Shown one piece after another: positions 22,188-32,209 of a DNA stretch of 64,000 bases. Within the stretch, counting starts at the first letter, position 1. Each line of letters begins with the position of its first letter. Source of the stretch: Porphyra umbilicalis (lineage: Eukaryota > Rhodophyta > Bangiophyceae > Bangiales > Bangiaceae); the NCBI GenBank assembly GCA_002049455.2, contig KV918925.1, positions 101,409-165,408 of the forward strand, given 5' to 3'. The translations under genes and the position numbers were made by a program. The notes beneath the pieces were generated by a model, which saw only the letters and a list, made by a program, of their open reading frames with translations, ran no database searches and was not told the DNA's origin.

Positions 22188-24712
22188 GCGAGTCTGCGTT
22201 GCGCGCAACCGTAGAAAGCGAAGGTGTACCAAGGAACGCACGCCGGTCACAGATGCGTCGAGAAGCGCAATACAGCCGATGGATGTGCCTCAATGCACCA
22301 CGCGAAACAGCAGTCCAAGAAAAGCCATACGACACCGTCAGAATCCTATCAATGACCACCACAATGCTGCTCGAAGCCCACTGTGGACGGCCGCCGTTCG
22401 CCGGCTGGTACCGCCCCGGTGCAGTCCAAAACATGAAGGGAACACGGGCACAACCCGCACGACGTCTGCAGCAGGAGCTGCAGGAACCACAACAAGGAAC
22501 GGCACGGCAACCGACCGCGGACCCCTCTCAAGCAAGAGGCATATGACAGAAAATGAAGACCTCAACAGAGCGGGGCAAACGCGGAGGAGGGGGGAGCGCC
22601 CAAAGAGTCCCAAGCGACTTCCCCACGACATCCCTGAACGGCGGGCCGATGGACGAGGCACATACCAACTGGCGCACCGGCACAGTGACCACCCTCCGAG
22701 ACGGCAACCGGCAGCGGCTGCTGCGAGTCCCCGCCAAGGGGGTATCGCGACGGCCAATACCGGCCGCACCGACGCCGATGAAGCACGCCATGGCCGGCTG
22801 CACACCTACAGAGATGCGTCACCAGCGACAGGCACCGAGGATACAAAAACAAACGGGGAGAGCCGGCGACCGTACAGGCCAAAGGCACTGAGGAGAGCAC
22901 TTGGACGCGTCAAGGGTCGCAACTGCAGGTCGGAAGCGGGATGGCGGCAAGCGGTGGCGCCGCGTCCAGGAGGCGGGGATGGAGGAGATGGGGACACGGA
23001 CCGTCGTCCGCGGGCGGCGGACAGGAAGCGAGGCTGTGCGCCGCACGAAGGCAATCATTGCGCTCCCGGCTCGTCCATTGGCCAGCTTCGACGGTCTACA
23101 CAGACCCACTCTGGCCACACCGCCTGATTGGCTCCGAGGGCTCGGCGATGGATCACGAGTCGAGGTCGACGTGCTATGTTTGTTTCACATTGACACGAGC
23201 ACATCGAGTTAATTACATTCCGTGCTGTAGTCTGCAGTCGCGCTTCCGGCCAGCGTGACCCGTGAGCTGGGGTGGCGCTCGGGTCGAGCACACGACGCGT
23301 CGTGTGGGTCATGCACACATACGGGCGCTCAGGACCCGGGAGGGAAGGCGCGAACGCCCCCCGTCGCACCGTTGCGTGTGCGCACTCACCGGCGTGGCAG
23401 GTGCGCCGCAAACTCAGCGGCTTGCGCCGGGAGAGCGGCACAAACGCGTCGCGGCGTGCAGCGTCCCCACCGACCGTGTGCTTCTTCTTCCCCCGCGAGC
23501 CGCGGTCAGTGGGCGCCGGCGGCGCCACGGAGGCGCCGCCAGCGCCCCCTGGACCCCCCACCGTCCGATCCAGCGCGTCGGGCAGTGACAATGATGGTGT
23601 TCATGCTCATCACGGGCGCCGCCGAGGCGACGGGCAACCACACCCCAGACCCGCCCTCGAGTGCCCGCGGGTGTCCATAGAAGCCTCGTGGCCACGAGGC
23701 GGGCGCGTCGACTGTATCAGCGCGCGCTGCGGTGCGGCAACACGCCCAGCCGCCGGCCGGCCCGAAAGGGTTGCCGCCGCGTGCAATGCGTCCTCGGCAA
23801 GGCGCGCCCCCGCCGGCGCGGCACACCCTTCCCGCCCGGCGCGTGATCCGTGGGATGCGCGGCTACGCCCCACGACGGGGGACGGGCGGCCGGCGGCGGG
23901 CGACGGGCGGCGGGCGGCGGGTGGCTGGCCACGCGCGCGCGCGTGCACGCCGCCGGCCGCCGCGGGCGCCCGCATCGGTGACACGGGGCGGCGCCGACGC
24001 GCCGGCGGCGGCGGCGATCCACGCACGCCTCGACGGCGCGGGGGACCCCCCGGGGGCACCACCGCAGCGCGCCACGCGCCGCGTCGCTGTGACCTGCAGG
24101 GCGGGGGCGGGCGCCGTCGCGCTGACGGGCGCCCCGCCACGGCGCGGAGGGCGCCGCGGGCGGCACGCCCGTCGCCAGCGCCGAGGGGGCGGTCGGCCCC
24201 GACCGCCGTTGCGTCGGGCGGCGGCACCCGCGGGCGGGCCGCACTTGAGGCGACGGCGGCCACGGCGGCGGCAGCCGTGGCAGCGGCGGCGGCGACGGCG
24301 GCGGCGACGGCCGCGTCGACGGCGGCCACGTCGGCGACGGGGCGGCGGCGTCGACGCGTCGGCGCCCGCGCCCGCCGCCGCGCTGCGATGCGTCGGGGGG
24401 TCGGCCGCGCCGACGGCGGGCGAGTGGCCCGCCGCACCCCCACCGCCCGCCGCGCTGCTGCGCGCCGCGTCGGCCGACGCGGGCGGCGGCGGCGGGCGGC
24501 GTACGGTTGGACCGCCGCCCCCGGCGGGGGCGGGAGTGGGGGCGCGGGGAGGGGCGCCGCGGGCCCCCGCGGCCACCCGGGCGGCACGGGCGCACACACA
24601 CGGGGGGGCGAGCCGCCCCCCAAAAGCGGTCCCCAGCGCGCGCAGCCGCCCGCCGTCCCCCCCCCGCGCCCCCCCCAACCCGGCCGCGCCGGCCACGCCG
24701 CGGCCACGCCGC
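22188..24712. other. Intergenic and GC-rich sequence without a supported gene
   Basis: 22188-23250 is the upstream region of the phycobiliprotein-like gene and may hold its promoter and leader. From 23270 to 24712 the sequence becomes extremely GC-rich (CGG/CGC repeats) and is open in most frames on both strands. None of the long frames shows a conserved block, so none is called. Parts could be 3' untranslated sequence of the SPT3 homologue. Confidence 0.4.
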
Positions 24713-25474
24713 CTACCCCCCCCGGCTGAGGGTGGTGCGGAAGAGGTGGGCGAGCCCCCCCCCCCCCCGCCCCCCCCCCACTCCTCGTCGGGGGGCGCCC
24801 CCCCGAGCACCCGCAGCGCCTCGCGCACCTGCGCGGGGGTGAGGACGCCCCGCCCGCCGCCGCCGCCGCCGCGCCAGCCGCCAAAGACGCCGCCGACGCT
24901 GCCGACGCCGCCGCCCACCACCCCCCCGCCGCCGCCGCCGCCGCCGCCGAGGCCACCCGACGCGGCGGTCGGCACGGCCGCCGCGCCGCCGAGCAGCGTG
25001 ATGCCCGCCATCCCCCCCCCCCCCCCCCCGCCCCCCCCCCCACCGCCCCCCTCCCACCACTCGAGCCCCCCCTCTGACGCCGCCGCGGCGGTCGCCGCGG
25101 GCCCATTGACCGCCCGCTCCGCCGCCTCCAACACGTTGCGCAACGACACGAGCTGCGAGTCGGACGTCGGCACGCAAATGGCCGTGGCGACGCCCGCGCC
25201 GAGCGCCGCGAGCAGGTGCTGCGCCGACGTCCACGTCGGCCAGCCGCCCCCCCGGCCCGGCGCCGCCGCCGTGTGCCGCACGAGCAGCGCCGTTTGGACG
25301 AGCAAGCCGGTCGCCTCAAACGCCACCTGCCCGAGCGCAAAGAGCGCATCGTCGGCAAAGGCCGCCAGCGGGGGGGTCGCCGCCGCCGCCGTTGCCGCCG
25401 CCGCGGCGGCAGCCGCTTTGGGCGTTGCCGCCGTGACCGCCGCGGACGTCAAGCTGCCGGCGACGGCGGCGGGC

Positions 25475-25511
<37 letters not shown>

Positions 25512-26811
25512 GACCGTCACCACCGTGGGCGGCGGCGCCCCCCCCCCCCCGCGCCCCCCCCGTACCCCCCCGCGGCGGCGCCGGCAGCGGCGGCGGCGGC
25601 GGCAACTCGAGCCACGCGCGGAAGAGCGCCATGCGGGGCACCTCGGGCGGCCGCGACGCGGCCTCGCGGGGCACCCCCGCCGCCGCCGCCGCCGCCGGCG
25701 ACGCGTACAGCGGGCGCGCGCCGCGCACAAAGGACGTTGTGCGGCACGTCATAAAGTGGCCAAACGCCGGGCGGGGGAGGAGGAGTTTGAGGAGGAAACA
25801 CGCGCGGTACGACGCGGCGAGGCAATAGTCGTTGGTCTCCCGCGGCTTGACATAGGCGGGCGGCGGCGGGGGGGTGCGCGGCCGCCCGCTCCGCGCGTCG
25901 GCCGCCGCCGCGTCGGCGGCGGGCGGGCGGGGCGTCGCCCCCCCCGCCCCCCCCGGCGGGCCCCCCCCCCCGCCCCCCCCCCCCCCCCACGGGGGGCGGC
26001 GGCGACGGCGGCGACGGGGGCGACGGGCCCGCGGACGCCCGGAAAGTCCGCCTCCCCAAACACCCCCAGCTCCCGCACCACGTCCAGCTCCGACGCGACC
26101 GGCCGCGCGGGCGGCAGCTGCGCCACGACCGCCGCGTGCACGTGCGCCTGCCGCGCTTGTGCGACCGCCACCCCCGCCTTGTGGTGCACCGCCGCTTGGC
26201 GCCGGTGTTTGGCAACGAGCGCCGCCGCCGCCGCCCCGTGTTTGGCGTCCAAATCCCGCACCGCCGCCGCCGACGAGGCCGCCGCCACCGACGCGGCGCT
26301 CGCCGACGTGGCGGCGGCGGCGGCGTAGCTGGGCGCGCCGGGGCCCCCGCCACGCCCCGCGGCGGTCGCCGCGGCGGCCGCCGCGTCGGCCGACGCGGCC
26401 GTCGCCGCCGCCTTTTCCACCGCGCCCCCGCGGGCGGCCGCGTGCGCGGCGCCGAGCGTCGCGACCGCCGCCGCGTGCGCGGCGGCGAGGGCGGTGCGCC
26501 CCGCCGAGGTGGGGGGGGGAGGCCCTCTGCGGTCATGGACGCGTGGGCGGCCGCCGCCGTGGCGGCGGCGGTGGCCGACGGGGCGCCCCGCGCGGCGGCG
26601 GCGGCGGCGGCGGCGGCGCCCGCCTCGGGCGCCCGCATCGGCGGCACGTCGACGCCAAAGGCCGACGGCGACGCGGCGGCCGCGTCGGCGAGCGCCGCGT
26701 TGAGCCGCCCGACCGCCCGCGCGTCGCGCGCGAGGAGGCCCGCCACGTGCCGCACGGCGACGCGCGGGGGGGGGCGCCGGGGGGGCGGGGCACCCCCGCC
26801 GCCGCCGCCAC

Positions 26812-26845
<34 letters not shown>

Positions 26846-27046
26846 TGCAACGATCAAATCCTCCTCCACGGCGGCGGCGACGGCGGCGGCGGCGGCGGCG
26901 CGGACAACCTCCCGCACCGCGTCTTCAACGAGCTCCACGGTCACCCGCGGCGACGCGGCGGCCGCCCCAAAGGCGTGGCACAGGTCTTGGAGTTCGCGCC
27001 CGAAAACGCGGCGCGCGTCGGTGGTGGCGGCGATCCCCCCGGGCAT
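24713..27046 (-). CDS. SPT3: SPT3 homologue (SAGA subunit) with frame changes at homopolymers
   Basis: SPT3 is the SAGA coactivator subunit that contacts TBP. Four conserved pieces lie in the right order on the minus strand. (1) From the ATG at 27046: DARRVFGRELQDLCHAFG, then TVELVEDAVREVV and HVAGLLARDARAVGRLNAAL, the TAF13-like histone fold (about 27010-26715). (2) An Ala-rich linker to ELDVVRELGVFGE near 26080. (3) PRETNDYCLAASYRACFLLK, CRTTSFVRGARPLY and PEVPRMALFRAWLEL (about 25840-25610), matching the 'eCR.aSF..rk..rF' region. (4) ADDALFALGQVAFEATGLLV and LTPAQVREALRVLG (about 25360-24795), the second histone fold, with a LAHLFRTTLSRGG tail ending at a stop at 24713. These pieces occupy different frames; shifts are needed near 26510, 25940-25990 and 24755-24780, each in a long G/C run. 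The family is usually 300-400 residues; Gly/Ala/Pro inserts double it. The frame also stays open upstream to 28687, so the start is uncertain. Confidence 0.68.
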
Positions 27047-27697
27047 CGTCGGCTGGTCGGGGAGGGTGAAAAAGGAGGGCGACGGCGACGAAAAGACGAT
27101 GCGCGGGCGGGGGGGGTGCGACGAGGAGCCCGCCGCCCACGACGCGCCGCCGCCGGCGCGCCCGCCGGGGCCGTGCGACGCGTCGCCGCGCGCGCTGCCG
27201 CCGCCGCCGCCGCCGCGGCCCGACGACGCTTCCGACGCGCCCGCCGACGCGCCCGCCTGCCCATGCCCGTGCCCGTGCCCGTGGCCGGGCGGCGGCGGCA
27301 ACGCGGCGCCGGGCGGGTGGTGCGGCGGCGGCGGGTGGTGGCCCGCCGGCGGCAAGCCCGGGTGCCGCCCCCCGCCGGCGACGGCGGCACCCGTCGGGTG
27401 GCCGCCGGGCCCACCGCCGCCGCCGCCGCCGCTGCCGCCGTCGGCGCCGCCGGCAGCCGCCGCGTCGGCGGGCGCCCACCCGCCCGCCAGTCCCCCGCCG
27501 CCCGCCGCCGCCGCCGGCGGGTGGGCGTGACCGGGGAGACCCGCGGCGGCCGCCGCCGCGGGCGCCGCCGCCGCCGCCGCCGCGGCGGCCGCAGCGGCGG
27601 CGGCGGCAGCACGGCCGCCGGCGCCCCCCCCCCCCCCCCCGCCCCCCCTGCCGGCGTTTGCGGATGCCCCCCCCCCGCACGGCGCCGCCGCCCCGCC

Positions 27698-27734
<37 letters not shown>

Positions 27735-27740
27735 CGGTGG

Positions 27741-27772
<32 letters not shown>

Positions 27773-28398
27773 GCGGCGGCGGCGGCGGCAGGAGGCCCCC
27801 ACCCAGCGCCGAGGTGGCCGACACCCCCCCCCCCCCCGCCCCCCCCCCCCCCCCCCCAAACCCCCCCCCCCGCCGAGGGGCGTCGGCAACCCGAGCGCCG
27901 ACGCGACGAGCGCCTCTTGCGACGCCGCGAGCGCCGCCTGCTCCGCCACCGTCCGCGCGCCGCCGCCCGCGTAGGCGCCCACGGCGCCGACGCCAAAGCC
28001 CGAGCCCATCACGCCGAGGCCACCGCCACCGCCACCGCCGCCACCCCCCCCCCCACCGGGGAGGCCGTCAAGGGCGGACCCGAGTGGCGGAGCGCCGCCC
28101 GCCGCCGGCGGTCCCGGCGGGGGGGCTGCCGGCGGTGCGGCAGAGGCGGCGGCGGCAGCGACGGCGGCAGCGGCCGCCGCCGCCGCCGCCGCCCGCGCGC
28201 GGCCGGCCTTGCTGTTGGGCCCCGCCGCGCGCGCGCGTTTGCCCCCCCCCGCCGGCGCGCGGCTGCGCTTGACCGCCGCCGGGGGGGGGGGGGGGGGGGG
28301 ACGCGCCCGCGCCCGACGGGGCGGCGGGGGGGGCGGGGGGGGCTTGCGGCGACGGCGGGAGTGGCACGCCCGCCCCGTGGGGGGGGGGGGGGGGGCGC

Positions 28399-28432
<34 letters not shown>

Positions 28433-28690
28433 GGCGGCGGCCGCGGCGGCGGCGGCGCCGCCGGGCGGCGCGCGCGGCTTGCGCGAGGCGCGCGGGCGGG
28501 CGGCGGCGCGGCTGGGGGGGGGGGGGGGGCATGGCGCCGCCCGCGGGGGGGGGGGCGGGGGGGGGGGGGGGGGGGGGCGACCCGTCTGCCCGGGGGGGGG
28601 GGCGCCGACCCGGCTGCCGCCGCCGCCCGTGCCGCCGCGGCGCCGCGCCCCGCCGGCCGCCGCGGGGCGGTGCGGCCGCGCCACCAATGA
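27047..28690. other. Extreme GC low-complexity region upstream of SPT3
   Basis: All frames are nearly free of stops. It may be an N-terminal extension of SPT3 (one minus-strand stretch, VGAYAGGGARTVAEQ then AALAASQEALVASALGLP at about 27970-27880, looks like real protein) or a 5' leader. It contains a CGG-type microsatellite at 27690-27795 and poly-C/poly-G runs of 10-20 bases near 27827-27870, 28280-28300 and 28560-28580. Confidence 0.4.
27690..27795. repeat. (GGC)n microsatellite with GGT interruptions
   Basis: About 105 bases are almost purely GGC triplets with occasional GGT. It encodes poly-Gly, poly-Ala or poly-Pro/Arg depending on frame. It is prone to length change and to sequencing error. 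Confidence 0.85.
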
Positions 28691-29349
28691 CCGGGGGCGG
28701 TGGTCGGGGCGGGGGCCACGGCGGGGTGTGGGGGGGGGGGGGGGGCGCCGACGACCGGCGGCGTGGGGGGTGGGGGTGGTGGTGCCGCGCGACTCGGCGA
28801 GGGGGGGGGCGCGACGCGGGGGGGGGGGGGGGGCGACGACGCGGGCGTGGCCGCGAGCGGCAGAGCGGGGGGGGGGGCCCGCGTGAAGGACGTGGTCGCA
28901 AGAAAGGCGGGCGCGGCGGTGCGCGGCGGCCAGATGCCGGCTTTGGTGGAAGCGGAATCGCGCGGGCTACTTGAACCGGTTCGCCACGTTGGCCGTCGCC
29001 CATTTCGCAACGTGTCATGTAGGCCCGAGGGAGGAGGAGGGACGTCCGATGCCAAAGACGACCACCGCGCCGACCCGCTTCTGTATGTATATGGCGGGCG
29101 TGGTCGCGCCGGCATCAGGCAGCAGCGGGCAATGCCGGTGGAGGTCGCCTGCTTTTTCCTTGTGCAGCACCTGCTGGACATTTCGCCGGCCCACCCCTGT
29201 GCCGTCGATGGCGTCACGGACGCCCTCCAATGCAAACCCCCCCACAAAAAAAAGCTGCCACGGCACGCCCGCGGCAGCCGACCGCGCCCCCCCCCCAAAG
29301 CCGCCCCACGGCCCCACCGCCACAGATGCAGCGCGAACGACCCCCCCCC
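28691..29349. other. Intergenic between the SPT3 region and NTM1 homologue
   Basis: This stretch is poly-G rich to 28890 and then more balanced. It lies between the 3' end of the NTM1 gene (29350) and the SPT3 upstream region, both on the minus strand. No gene is supported. Confidence 0.4.
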
Positions 29350-30186
29350 TCACGCCGCGCCACGGCTCTGCGGCGTCAGCGCGTACATTTCCACGCGGAA
29401 GAGCGACGCGTCAAACGTCTGCTGCGTCGCGGCGGCGACAACGTCCAACCCCGCGCGCGCAAACAGCGACCGCATGTACGCGTCGCTCCGCATCACGCTA
29501 TTGTCCGACGTGTCGAGCGCAAACGCGTCGGCCGCAATGTTGTCCTTGACGACGACGACGCCCGTCGGCAGCAGCGACGCGGCGGCGCGGCGGAGGAACG
29601 CCACCAAGTCCCCGTCCGTCAAGTAGATGGCGCACCACTGCACCCACACGACCGCGTAGCGGACGGCCGCGGGGATGCGCACATTCTCCATCCCACACAC
29701 GTACGCGGTGCGGAGTTTTCCGCCCGGCACCGACCGGCGCGCGACGGCCGCGTAGGCGGGGATCGGCTCGACAATGTCGACCGCCGCAAAGCGGGGCGCG
29801 AGCACGTGCACGCTGACGCGCCCAATGCCGGCGCCAACGTCGAGCGCCGCGCCCGAGTAGTCGACCGCGTCGCCGAGGGCGTCGAGGAAGCGGTGGCTGT
29901 CCTGCACGTCCGCGGGGGAGAGGTGGCCGAGGCCGCCGAGCATGCCGTCGACGGTCGGCGCTTGGCGCGCCCAGTAGGCGCGGGAGCGCGCGTACCACGC
30001 GCTCGGCGTGGCCGACCCGTCGGCGGTGGGGGGGGGGGGGGGGGCTGGCGTCAGGAGCGGTGGGAAGGGGGGGAGGGGGGCCCCCGCGGTGGCCGCGTCG
30101 GTCAGGGGCGCGGGCGTGTCGGCGCCCAACTCGGCCCACACAGCCGCGAGTGACGGTACCAGCTTCCCTGCCAGGTCCGACCCGGC
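29350..30186 (-). CDS. Alpha-N-terminal protein methyltransferase 1 (NTM1 family), main exon
   Basis: This exon encodes 278 residues of an S-adenosylmethionine-dependent enzyme that methylates the alpha-amino group of proteins beginning X-Pro-Lys after Met removal. Family blocks are clear: WYARSRAYWARQAPTVDGML followed by GGLGH, then ALDVGAGIGRVSVHVL (SAM-binding motif I), VDIVEP (acidic end of strand 2), WVQWCAIYLTDGDLVAFLRR and GVVVVKDNIA, with DTSDNSVMRSDAYMRSLF and a C-terminal LFRVEMYAL strand. The N-terminal part holds a Pro-rich insert (LTPAPPPPPTADG) over a poly-G run that stays in frame here. The exon begins after an acceptor (TTTTCGCTACCACAG) at 30187; there is no in-frame ATG in it, so at least one short 5' exon exists upstream and was not located. 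An ATG at 30256 (MAFLAPWC) does not splice in frame by the borders I tried. Confidence 0.88.
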   Translation of the reverse strand, partial: AGSDLAGKLVPSLAAVWAELGADTPAPLTDAATAGAPLPPFPPLLTPAPPPPPTADGSATPSAWYARSRAYWARQAPTVDGMLGGLGHLSPADVQDSHRFLDALGDAVDYSGAALDVGAGIGRVSVHVLAPRFAAVDIVEPIPAYAAVARRSVPGGKLRTAYVCGMENVRIPAAVRYAVVWVQWCAIYLTDGDLVAFLRRAAASLLPTGVVVVKDNIAADAFALDTSDNSVMRSDAYMRSLFARAGLDVVAAATQQTFDASLFRVEMYALTPQSRGAA

Positions 30187-31183
30187 CTGTGGTAGCGAAA
30201 AGTGTACCAAAGAGAGAGCGAGGCAAGGGACCGCACCACGGCGCAAGGAAGGCCATCGATGGGGGCCCGGCGGTCACCCCAGACGGAAGCAACGCCAGCA
30301 AACGGTTAGAAAAACAAATGTGTGAGCAGCCCCGCACCAAAAAAGAGTACGCTTTGGTCGAGGCGCCGCAAAACAACAAACGACCCGGCCTCTCCCCTCC
30401 TCGTGGGGCACGACCAACCCGCCGCAGTTCCATACATCTGCGGGTGCCGCCTCGCTGGCACCATGAGAGGACTGCCGCTTGCCAGCCCGACTCGGCTGTA
30501 TTCTCCGGCTGGGCATGGCAGCGCCTCGGCCACGACACGGATGGCCTGCAACGGTGGCGTCCGACACGACAGCGATGGCGCCGAGCGAGACGTCGACTCC
30601 ACCGTCCCTCCGCAGGCGCTGCAAGCGTCCTGGGCGGTTGGGCGCGGGCGGACACCAGGCGCGGGCGCAACGACGAGGCGCCCCACCAAACCGTGTCCCG
30701 TCAGCGTCGTCGTTTTCGTGGTCAACCAAAAAAGCCAGGAGAGATCCATTGCCCAATCAACGGAGCTGATCAGAGGACGCGCGGCTCAGGCCGGTACAGA
30801 TCCTTGCAGGGTGGAACAAAAGGTGACGAACGGCCATCCACGTTTTCATTTTCCACGTGGGGGCCCATTAGTGGGCAGCAGAAACCAAAACTCCATCGGC
30901 GAGATGGACAGCTTCCAGGCCCTCGAAACGCCGGCCGCGTCTTCGTCACCACGGCTCCCGACCGTCCGCTCCCCACCACCGTTGCTGTGACGCCCATGCG
31001 GTGAGCCCAGCTGTTGGGGCCTGGTTGCTCCTTCAGGCTGCCACAACCAGAGCCGGCCTACCTCCTACTCTTTGTATCTGACCAAGTGCCGCCGCCCCCC
31101 CCCAAGCACTTCCTGCCTTGCTCCACGCGTGTGGGGGCCGTCGACGACGCGGCGGCGGTCGGACCCCCCAGCCCGCCGGCGCC
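30187..31183. other. Region between NTM1 homologue and small helical gene
   Basis: It should contain the missing 5' exon and promoter of the minus-strand NTM1 gene and the promoter of the plus-strand gene at 31184, a head-to-head arrangement. Several short open frames overlap on both strands and none has a recognised motif. Confidence 0.4.
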
Positions 31184-31567
31184 ATGGCGCCGACCAACCT
31201 CATAGGCCGCGTCATGCAGTGGTTGGCCAACGAAATCATTGTTAAGGGCCTCGGCTCCAATCCCGCCTTCCAGCGCTTTGCCGTCCGCTCGGCCGAGCAG
31301 GCGCAGGCGCTGGCCAAGCAGGCGGCCGACGTGGCTGCAGAAGCGGCGTCCAACCCCAACGTGCGCGCGCTGCGGGAGGAGGGCACCGCCGCCGTGCGGG
31401 CGGCTGCGGAGCGTGCCGCCGCCGTGCGGCGGGCGGCGGGGGAGGTGGGCGACGGCGTCGGCGGCTTTGCGGCGGCCGTCAAGGAGGAGCTGAAGCGCGT
31501 GTCGGCGGAGAGCGGGGCGGCGGGGGTGTACAAGCGGCCGCCACCACCGCCCCCGCCGCAGTCGTGA
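31184..31567 (+). CDS. Small Ala-rich helical protein, function unknown
   Basis: The 127-residue open frame begins at a strong ATG (GCGCCATGGCG). It starts with a hydrophobic/amphipathic segment (NLIGRVMQWLANEIIVKGL), then NPAFQRFAVRSAEQAQ and a long Ala-, Glu- and Arg-rich stretch without breaks in helix propensity (residues 40-110, heptad-like), ending in YKRPPPPPPPQS. The SNPAFQRFAV phrase is reminiscent of small plant proteins of unknown function, but I cannot name a family. There is no signal peptide of standard type; the N-terminal segment could be a membrane-interacting helix. No intron and a single intact frame between two well-supported genes support it being real. Confidence 0.6.
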   Translation: MAPTNLIGRVMQWLANEIIVKGLGSNPAFQRFAVRSAEQAQALAKQAADVAAEAASNPNVRALREEGTAAVRAAAERAAAVRRAAGEVGDGVGGFAAAVKEELKRVSAESGAAGVYKRPPPPPPPQS

Positions 31568-32209
31568 GCGGCGCAGCGGCCGCGTGGGTGGCCGATGCGG
31601 GGGTTGCGGCGTGTCGCCGCGGGGCGCCGTGGGTCTCGGCGCGCGGTGGGGCTGAGGCGGTGCCGAGCAGGGAGCTCTGGGGCATCATAGTCACGGTTGT
31701 CAAGCAGCCTGGCCTGTGGGCGGACGCCACTGCATCGGGCGACGCTCGTTTTAGGGCTCTGACGCGTGCCGTCGTGCCGTCTGTGTCTGGGGGGATCAAT
31801 GCCTCCTTACAAGCCGCACTGGCACGAGTGCGAGAGCTGTGGCGGTGCCTGTGAAAGGACTGCCGGGGCCGTTTGGTCTGGCTGCTTCTGCATCCATGTA
31901 CCTTGCGGGTCACCTAGAGTCATTTGCGCGCCGAGTCGCTCCTGTCCACGATCATGGTCTCCCTCGGTTGTCAATGTTGCACTTTTGGCACGGGGTGGTT
32001 CTTCGTCACCTTTGCCTGAGCTTGACACCAAGTCCCTGCTGCATCAACCAGGAGGTTCTGTTGGGTAGGAAGCTGCTCTCGCATAAACATCACGAACAGC
32101 ACGTGTTGTTGTACTTGCTCTGCTGTGTCACGTCCTTGGGTTGGCAACAGCATGGACACAGTATTCAATCCACTCCCACAGCCGTCTCTGGTACGAGCTA
32201 GCGGCCGAT
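31568..32209. other. Convergent intergenic region
   Basis: This lies between the stop of the small gene (plus strand) and the stop of ornithine aminotransferase (minus strand). It probably holds both 3' untranslated regions. Short open frames only. Confidence 0.45.

Noticed and set aside
23272-25828. Plus-strand open frames 23272-24729 and 23732-25828 as genes
   Set aside because: They overlap each other and the SPT3 coding strand; residues are what CGG/CGC repeats give in any frame.
25517-28687. A 1056-codon minus-strand open frame read as one giant Ala/Gly/Pro/Arg protein
   Set aside because: Much of it is compositional openness. Only the part near 27046-26715 matches a family (SPT3), and from about 26510 the SPT3 sequence continues in a different frame, so the full ORF is not a single protein.
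25874-28690. A 938-codon plus-strand open frame over the same region
   Set aside because: It is the antisense shadow of the GC-extreme SPT3 region, almost entirely Arg/Ala/Gly/Pro with no conserved block.
30256-30300. MAFLAPWC as the first exon of the NTM1 homologue
   Set aside because: The plausible splice borders leave the wrong phase, so the true 5' exon is left unassigned.
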